Source of the DNA: Methanohalobium evestigatum Z-7303
Lineage (GTDB): Archaea; Halobacteriota; Methanosarcinia; Methanosarcinales; Methanosarcinaceae
Length of the DNA: 64,000 nt
Direction of reading: 5' to 3'
Assembly: GCF_000196655.1 (NCBI RefSeq)
Contig: NC_014253.1
Span: 248,001 to 312,000, forward strand
Part shown: positions 58,409 through 64,000 of the stretch, in pieces
Layout: the number at the start of each line of letters is the position of its first letter
Numbering within the stretch: position 1 is the stretch's first letter
The notes under the pieces: generated by a model
Told to the model about the DNA's origin: nothing
What the model saw: only the letters and a program-made list of their open reading frames with translations
Databases searched by the model: none
Program-made: the position numbers and the translations under genes

Positions 58409-58417
58409 GGTGAACCA

Positions 58418-59128
58418 ATGGAAGACCAACAGGATATAGAAGATAATTCAGAAAAGAATCTTGAAACCGAAGAAACAGAAGAAACAGCGACAGTGTCACA
58501 GTCAGCGACACCACAACCATCAGAAGAATCCACTGAAAGTGAAGAAGAATCAACATCATTGATTCCGATTGATGAATACTTGGCGTCAGGAGTACATATA
58601 GGAACTCAGCAAAAGACCAAAGATATGATCAATTTTATCTACCGTGTCAGGACAGACGGTCTTTATGTACTTGACATACAATCAACAGAAGAAAGAATAA
58701 AACTTGCAGCAAGTTTTCTTTCCAAATATAACCCATCAACAATACTGGTAACCTCAGCACGTCAGTACGGTCAGCATCCTGCAACCATGTTTGCTAAAGC
58801 GATAGGTGCAAAATCAATGGTGGGCAGGTTTATACCGGGAACGCTTACAAATCCACAGATGGAAGGATTTTTTGAACCGGAAGTAACCCTTGTAACAGAC
58901 CCAACTGGGGATGCACAGGTTATAAAAGAATCAGTGAATGTCGGAGTGCCGGTAGTAGCCTTCTGTGATACCAATAACCAGACATCAAGTGTGGACCTTG
59001 TGATACCGACAAACAACAAAGGTAGAAAAGCGCTATCTCTTGTTTACTGGTTACTGGCAAAAGAAGTTGCAAAGAACATGGGAATCCCGTTCAATTATGA
59101 GTTCAGTGACTTCGAAACTGAAATCTGA
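58418..59128 (+). CDS. rps2: Ribosomal protein S2 with acidic N-terminal extension
   Basis: A 236-residue protein. The S2 core starts near residue 48 with [19 protein letters not shown] and includes [21 protein letters not shown] and [19 protein letters not shown]. Before it lies a stretch of about 45 residues rich in Glu, Ser and Thr ([23 protein letters not shown]). Archaeal S2 is usually close to 200 residues, so this is an added tail. It is nine bases after rpoK with AGGTGA before the ATG. Confidence 0.96.
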   Translation: MEDQQDIEDNSEKNLETEETEETATVSQSATPQPSEESTESEEESTSLIPIDEYLASGVHIGTQQKTKDMINFIYRVRTDGLYVLDIQSTEERIKLAASFLSKYNPSTILVTSARQYGQHPATMFAKAIGAKSMVGRFIPGTLTNPQMEGFFEPEVTLVTDPTGDAQVIKESVNVGVPVVAFCDTNNQTSSVDLVIPTNNKGRKALSLVYWLLAKEVAKNMGIPFNYEFSDFETEI

Positions 59129-59216
59129 TGCTTATAAACATAAACAATATTACCACCTGATACATACACTATTAAAAGGGGTAACAATCCCTTAACAATC
59201 AGGGGTGATAGGTAGT

Positions 59217-60014
59217 ATGAGAAATCCAACAGTTGCTGGACAGTTCTATGCACTGGATCCCAGTGGACTTGAAAAAGAAATCAGCAGATGTTTTGGCGAT
59301 ATTGACATATCGCAACAAAACATTCACGGTGCAGTCATTCCACATGCGGGGTATATGTTTTCAGGACCTGTGGCAGCCTATGCTTTTGCACAACTGCCGG
59401 AAGCTGATACTTATATAATACTGGGTCCCAATCATACCGGACTTGGTTCAGCAGTAGCAATTTCACAGGATACATGGTCTACTCCGCTTGGAAATGTTGA
59501 AACTGATAAAGAACTGGGCAAATCACTTGCTGGAAGTATCCTGGATGTAGATGAAATGGCTCATATGTATGAGCATTCAATAGAAGTACAGATTCCATTC
59601 CTACAGTACAGATTCAGTCATGGTTTTAAGGTATTACCTATATGCATGGGTCTGCAGGATGAGGAAACAGCACTGGAAGTGGGAAATCAGATATCCAGTG
59701 CAATTACAGAATCCAATAAAAAGATATTTGTTATTGCTTCCAGTGATTTGACCCATTTTGAACCAGAAAATGTAGCCAATGATACAGACAAGTATCTGAT
59801 AGAATCAATAGAAAATATGGATGTTCATGAATTCTACAGGCGTATATCTGAAAGGTCTGCTACTGCGTGTGGATATGGTCCGATTTCTGCAATGTTAACA
59901 GTAGCAAAATCCCTTGGAGGTAGAACAGGTAAACTCCTAAAATATGGTACCAGTGCTGATGTAACAGGTGATAGTTCATCAGTTGTAGGGTATGCCGCAG
60001 TTGTTATAGAATGA
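59217..60014 (+). CDS. MEMO family protein
   Basis: A 265-residue protein of the MEMO1 family, related to extradiol dioxygenases. MRNPTVAGQFYALDP opens the family; putative metal-site residues lie in VIPHAGYMFSGPVAAYAF, YEHSIEVQIPFLQY and VIASSDLTHFEP. Its function in archaea is unknown, but it is very often encoded next to mvk, as here. The ATG at 59217 is preferred over GTG 59205, which lies in the ribosome site. Confidence 0.93.
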   Translation: MRNPTVAGQFYALDPSGLEKEISRCFGDIDISQQNIHGAVIPHAGYMFSGPVAAYAFAQLPEADTYIILGPNHTGLGSAVAISQDTWSTPLGNVETDKELGKSLAGSILDVDEMAHMYEHSIEVQIPFLQYRFSHGFKVLPICMGLQDEETALEVGNQISSAITESNKKIFVIASSDLTHFEPENVANDTDKYLIESIENMDVHEFYRRISERSATACGYGPISAMLTVAKSLGGRTGKLLKYGTSADVTGDSSSVVGYAAVVIE

Positions 60015-60063
60015 TGAAATTATGCATCAATAAATTAAAAAGTGATATATAAAAGGAGCGTAG

Positions 60064-60978
60064 ATGATAACCTCTTCTGCACCAGGAAAGATATATTTGT
60101 TTGGTGAGCATGCAGTGGTTTATGGTGAAAATGCCATATGTTGTGCTATAGAGCTCAGGACGCATGTCCAGGCAGAGTTCAACGACCATATAGAAATAAA
60201 TTCTGTTCTGGGCAGAAGTGGTCTTAATTTTGAAAAACATCCCTATGTATCAGCTGCGATTGAGCGAATGAAGGAATTTGCACCTGTGGATGGTGTAAAA
60301 ATCAATATAAATTCAGAACTTCCAGTAGGTTCAGGACTGGGTTCATCTGCAGCATTAACTGTCTCGACAATACAAGCTTTAAACCACCTTTTTCATTGTG
60401 GTTTATCTCTTGAGCAGATAGCTGATCTGGGTTATAATGTAGAATGGGATGTCCAAGGCAATGCAAGCCCAACGGATACATATGTGAGTACAATGGGCGG
60501 AGTATTTATGCTCCCCTCTCGCAGAAAGCTTGAATTGAATGACTGCGGTATAGTTATTGGCGATACAAAAAAAAATTCTTCTACAAAAAAATTGGTGACA
60601 AATGTAGCTGAACTAAAAAACCGGTTTCCTGAAATAGTTACGTCCATTCTTTCAACCATTGGTAAAATAACCTATTGTGGTGAATATTCAGTTTGTAATG
60701 GTGACTATGAATCCATTGGTAAACTTATGAACATTAATCAGGGATTACTGGATTCAATTGGAGTTGGGAGTCTTGAACTTTCACAATTAATCTATTCAGC
60801 AAGGTCTAAAGGGGCGTATGGAGCAAAGCTTACAGGTGCAGGAGGAGGTGGATGCATGATAGCCCTGGCAGACGCCAGCAAAACTGTGGATGTATCAGAT
60901 GCAATAAAATCTGCAGGTGGTGTGCCGATAACCACAAATATAACTGATAAAGGGGTAGTAGTAGAAACAAAGAGGTAA
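60064..60978 (+). CDS. mvk: Mevalonate kinase
   Basis: A 304-residue GHMP kinase that makes mevalonate 5-phosphate. SAPGKIYLFGEHAVVYGENA is the N-terminal motif; the ATP loop is PVGSGLGSSAALTVS near residue 81; GAYGAKLTGAGGGGCMIAL is the third GHMP motif near 255. It feeds the archaeal isoprenoid route completed by IPK and Fni downstream. Ends five bases before ipk. Confidence 0.97.
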   Translation: MITSSAPGKIYLFGEHAVVYGENAICCAIELRTHVQAEFNDHIEINSVLGRSGLNFEKHPYVSAAIERMKEFAPVDGVKININSELPVGSGLGSSAALTVSTIQALNHLFHCGLSLEQIADLGYNVEWDVQGNASPTDTYVSTMGGVFMLPSRRKLELNDCGIVIGDTKKNSSTKKLVTNVAELKNRFPEIVTSILSTIGKITYCGEYSVCNGDYESIGKLMNINQGLLDSIGVGSLELSQLIYSARSKGAYGAKLTGAGGGGCMIALADASKTVDVSDAIKSAGGVPITTNITDKGVVVETKR

Positions 60979-60983
60979 CAGAC

Positions 60984-61775
60984 ATGAGCACAAATTCATC
61001 CGGTGGACAAAATATAACCATTTTAAAAATAGGTGGAAGTGTTATAACTGACAAAAATGCAGACGAAAATTTTGCAAAGCATGATGAAATTGACCGGATT
61101 TCTAAAGAAATTTCAGAATTTGATGGTAAACTTGTAATTGTCCATGGTGCAGGCTCATTTGGTCATCCGCAGGCTAAAAAATATCAAATAACAGATAAGT
61201 TTGATGCAAAAGGTTCAATAATCACGCATAAATCAGTAAATCTATTAAATCAGCTTTTTATTGATTCACTTATTGATAACAATGTTAATGCAGTTTCTGT
61301 GCATCCGATGAATAATACTATATCAAAAAACGGGCGGATACAGGATATGTTCCTTGATAACCTATACTACATGCTTGATAATAAAATAGTTCCTGTTTTG
61401 CATGGTGATGTGGTAATGGATAAAAACACAGGAACATCAATTATTTCAGGGGATCAAATAGTTCCATATCTTGCAACTCAAATGGGAGCCATTAGGATAG
61501 GGATAGGTAGTATTAAGGAAGGGGTTCTGGATGAAAATGGAAAAACATTAAAGCTTATAACACATGACAATTTTGCAAATGTGAAAAACAATATTGGTTC
61601 ATCAGAAGGTACTGATGTGACTGGCGGGATGCTTGGAAAAGTAACTGAACTTTTAAAACTTAATGAACTTACAGGTTCAACGTCTTATATATTCAATGCC
61701 GGTAAACCAGGGAATGTGTCGATGTTTTTACAAGGAAATGATATAGGTACATCGATTACAGGTTCAGGGCAATAG
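60984..61775 (+). CDS. ipk: Isopentenyl phosphate kinase, stop codon TAG
   Basis: A 263-residue amino acid kinase-fold enzyme converting isopentenyl phosphate to IPP, the hallmark of the archaeal mevalonate route. Motifs: ILKIGGSVITDK near residue 12, IVHGAGSFGHPQAKKY near 52 with the substrate-binding histidine, and HGDVVMDKNTGTSIISGDQIV near 145. The frame ends at TAG (61773-61775), the pyrrolysine codon; ATG ATG AAA and then TAA follow in frame. The core is complete at the TAG, so normal termination is likely. Confidence 0.96.
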   Translation: MSTNSSGGQNITILKIGGSVITDKNADENFAKHDEIDRISKEISEFDGKLVIVHGAGSFGHPQAKKYQITDKFDAKGSIITHKSVNLLNQLFIDSLIDNNVNAVSVHPMNNTISKNGRIQDMFLDNLYYMLDNKIVPVLHGDVVMDKNTGTSIISGDQIVPYLATQMGAIRIGIGSIKEGVLDENGKTLKLITHDNFANVKNNIGSSEGTDVTGGMLGKVTELLKLNELTGSTSYIFNAGKPGNVSMFLQGNDIGTSITGSGQ

Positions 61776-61799
61776 ATGATGAAATAACGGGATTTTATT

Positions 61800-62876
61800 A
61801 TGAGTACATCCAGACGAAAAATAGAACATTTAAATTTTTGTGCCCATAGTCCGGTAGAATCCAGAAAAAAGGGTTCAGGATTTGATGATATAACTTTAAT
61901 ACATCGTGCACTTCCAGAAGTTAATATGGATGAAATAGACCTTTCTACACGGTTTCTGGGGAAAGATTTCAGTGCACCATTCATGATAGCCTCCATCACA
62001 GGAGGACATGAAGATACAATACCTGTAAACAGAGCTCTTGCAAAAGCAGTTGAAGAAATGGGAGTAGGTATTGGTGTTGGAAGTCAGAGAGCAGCCATCG
62101 AAGATCCAGCCCAAGAAGAATCATTCAGGGTAGTTCGTGATGAAGCTCCTAATGCTTTTATTTACGGTAATGTGGGAGCGGCACAGATAAAGGAATACGG
62201 TGTAGAGGTTGTTGAAAAACTCGTGGACATGATAGACGCAGATGCCATGGCAGTTCATCTGAATTTTTTGCAGGAAGCAGTTCAACCTGAAGGAGATCGT
62301 GATGCATCCGGAACACTGGAAGCAATCTCTGAAATAACTTCTCTTAATATACCGGTTATAGCAAAAGAGACTGGTGCAGGTATATCTCATGAAGATGCAG
62401 TTCTTCTAAAAAATGCAGGAGTTTCAGCAATTGATGTTGGTGGTGTTGGTGGAACCAGTTGGTCGGGTGTGGAATTTTATCGTGCAAAGGACAGGAATGA
62501 TTTAAGGTCACAGCTTCTTGGTGAAATATTCTGGGACCATGGGATACCTACAGCATCGGATTTAATCGAGTGTGATGTATCCCTGCCTCTTATTGCTACA
62601 GGAGGTATAAGATCTGGGTTGGATATAGCCAAATCAGTTACAATGGGTGCAGATGTTGCCAGTGCCGCGTTACCATTTGTTGAACCAGCGTTAAAAAATG
62701 AGCAGGAAGTAATTAATACATTATCAAATTTCATCTATCAATTAAAAGTATCCATGTTTCTCTGTGGATGTAAAACAGTAAGCGATTTACGTGATGTTCC
62801 GGCAGTAGTAACCGGCTGGACTCGGGAATATCTTTTACAAAGAGGATTTGAAATCGATAAATTATCCATGCGGTAA
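61800..62876 (+). CDS. fni: Isopentenyl-diphosphate isomerase, type 2
   Basis: A 358-residue FMN- and NADPH-dependent enzyme interconverting IPP and DMAPP. Blocks: SSRRKIEHLNFCAH-like start, APFMIASITGGHEDTIPVNRALA, GIGVGSQRAAIEDP, AVHLNFLQEAVQPEGDRD and DVGGVGGTSWSGVEFYRAKD. It is typical of archaea, which lack the type 1 enzyme. It lies 24 bases after the TAG of ipk. Positions 62877-62985 are a short promoter-like spacer. Confidence 0.96.
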   Translation: MSTSRRKIEHLNFCAHSPVESRKKGSGFDDITLIHRALPEVNMDEIDLSTRFLGKDFSAPFMIASITGGHEDTIPVNRALAKAVEEMGVGIGVGSQRAAIEDPAQEESFRVVRDEAPNAFIYGNVGAAQIKEYGVEVVEKLVDMIDADAMAVHLNFLQEAVQPEGDRDASGTLEAISEITSLNIPVIAKETGAGISHEDAVLLKNAGVSAIDVGGVGGTSWSGVEFYRAKDRNDLRSQLLGEIFWDHGIPTASDLIECDVSLPLIATGGIRSGLDIAKSVTMGADVASAALPFVEPALKNEQEVINTLSNFIYQLKVSMFLCGCKTVSDLRDVPAVVTGWTREYLLQRGFEIDKLSMR

Positions 62877-62985
62877 TATGTATTCATTCATTATCAAGGT
62901 CATTTGTATTATCAAGAATTAAAAGAAAGTTGGATTACAGTATAAAATAAGAATTTAAAGAGATTAAAAATGAGTAGAGGATAAT

Positions 62986-64000
62986 ATGACAGATATAGGT
63001 ATAATTGCAGTTGGTGGATACAACGAGATGGGTCGCAATATGACTGCGATTCGAGTAGGTGAGGACATAATCATTCTTGATATGGGACTCAGACTTGACA
63101 GAGTGCAGATTCACGAAGATGTTGAAATCAACAAGATGCACTCTCTTGAACTAATAGAAATGGGCGCGATACCTGATGACACTATCATGAAAGAGATCAA
63201 TGGCACAGTACGTGCGATTGTTTGTACACACGGTCATCTTGATCATATAGGGGCAATACCCAAATTGGCCCATAGGTACGCTGCACCCATAATAAGCACA
63301 CCTTATACTACATCACTTATCAAACAACAGATTGAGTCTGAAGTAAAATTTGGTGTCAAAAACAAAATCGTTACACTAAATGCTGGAGGAATTTATCAGG
63401 TAACTGAAGACATTTCTATAGAATTTATCAGAGCACAGCACAGCATAATTGATTGCGTTTTTGCAGTCATACATACTCCAGATGGGGCTATATTGTATGC
63501 ATGTGATTATAAACTGGACCGCATGCCTACAATGGGCGAACAACCAGATTTTGACCGTTTGAAATCACTTGGTGAAGAAGGCGTACTTGCAATGATTACT
63601 GAAAGTACCAATTCAGGGGTGCCCGGTAAAACTCCATCAGAACGTATAGCACATGACCTTGTCCGGGATGTACTTCTTGGAACAGAAGAATCAGATGTAG
63701 GAATGATAGTAACTACGTTTGCATCTCATATTGCACGTATAAATTCGATAATCAAATTTGCAGCTGAGATGGGAAGGACACCAGTGTTGATTGGTCGGGC
63801 AATGGATAACTATGTTTTAACCGCCAAAAAACTGGGGTATATAGAACTTCCAGATAACATAGAGGTTTATGGTGCGCGTAAAGACGTCGATAAAGCACTT
63901 AAAAAGATTGTAAATAAAGGCAAGGATAAATATCTTCCAATTGTTACAGGTCATCAGGGAGAACCGGGTGCAATACTTCCAAGAATTGCAAATGGAGAAA
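62986..64000 (+). CDS. rnj: RNase J family ribonuclease (cut by window end)
   Basis: The gene opens at ATG 62986 with AGAGG five bases before it and reads without a stop to the window end, 338 codons so far; the full family length is about 440-450. It is a beta-CASP metallo-lactamase ribonuclease with 5'-3' exonuclease activity in archaea. The metal site HGHLDH is at residues 82-87, and further blocks include YACDYKLDR (Asp), TESTNSGVPGKTPSE and TGHQGEPGAILPRIA near the end. Downstream of fni, as in other Methanosarcinaceae. Confidence 0.94.
   Translation, partial: MTDIGIIAVGGYNEMGRNMTAIRVGEDIIILDMGLRLDRVQIHEDVEINKMHSLELIEMGAIPDDTIMKEINGTVRAIVCTHGHLDHIGAIPKLAHRYAAPIISTPYTTSLIKQQIESEVKFGVKNKIVTLNAGGIYQVTEDISIEFIRAQHSIIDCVFAVIHTPDGAILYACDYKLDRMPTMGEQPDFDRLKSLGEEGVLAMITESTNSGVPGKTPSERIAHDLVRDVLLGTEESDVGMIVTTFASHIARINSIIKFAAEMGRTPVLIGRAMDNYVLTAKKLGYIELPDNIEVYGARKDVDKALKKIVNKGKDKYLPIVTGHQGEPGAILPRIANGE

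Overview
The window is chromosomal DNA from a methanogenic archaeon of the Methanosarcinaceae type. It carries an F420H2 dehydrogenase (fpo) operon, genes for methanofuran, coenzyme F420 and (probably) tetrahydrosarcinapterin, archaeal ribosomal protein and RNA polymerase subunit genes, the archaeal mevalonate/isopentenyl phosphate route, and the pyrrolysine pair pylS-pylT beside the methylamine-type methyltransferase mtbA. The low GC content, acidic stretches in several proteins and Trk potassium uptake genes would fit a salt-adapted genus (Methanohalobium, Methanohalophilus or Methanosalsum), but the sequence alone does not fix the genus.

Layout. 1-3340 (minus): methanofuran genes mfnD-mfnF-mfnE, a 56-residue zinc ribbon protein, aEF-1beta and tRNA-Ala. 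3456-7812 (plus): a small membrane protein, then grpE-dnaK-dnaJ behind a duplicated promoter. 7974-10767: trkA-trkH. 10776-16660 (minus): ferredoxin-geranylgeranyl reductase, cofC-cofH-cofG, and a second ferredoxin-flavoprotein pair. 16858-28346 (plus): a DUF22 gene, an unknown zinc-knuckle gene and the complete membrane part of fpo (A B C D H I J1 J2 K L M N O); fpoF is absent. 28402-36657: transporter-like protein, FBP aldolase/phosphatase, a Trm112-like protein, pyrG, truD, pth2, an MptN-like ATP-grasp ligase and small membrane proteins. 36814-38160: a degraded IS200/IS605-type element. 38166-43555: DUF434 protein, alanine dehydrogenase, a PEBP lipoprotein, MscS with DUF432, and two universal stress proteins. 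43773-47602: siroheme/heme genes (cobA, hemD, ahbC), superoxide reductase and ferritin. 47624-47875: a decayed DsrE-like gene. 48143-56318: valS, pylS, pylT, mtbA, serA and two little-known genes. 56488-64000: L18e-L13-S9-rpoN-tRNA-Pro-rpoK-S2-MEMO-mvk-ipk-fni-RNase J, the last cut by the window end.

How it fits together. Methyl groups from methylamines enter coenzyme M through MtbA (its partner methyltransferases, outside the window, need pyrrolysine). F420 made with CofC/G/H is reduced during methyl oxidation and re-oxidised by Fpo, which passes electrons to methanophenazine and pumps ions. GGR/ferredoxin and Mvk-IPK-Fni make the saturated isoprenoid lipids.

Most notable points: TnpB is broken by a frameshift and its IS ends in two hairpins with the same loop; a previously unmarked DsrE-family relic lies upstream of ferritin; only one gene in the window (ipk) stops with TAG, the pyrrolysine codon, and it has a TAA four codons later; the tRNA-Pro gene starts on the base after the rpoN stop and has a textbook bulge-helix-bulge intron; two ferredoxin-flavoprotein pairs bracket the F420 genes. 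I saw no CRISPR array, prophage or clearly new defence system.
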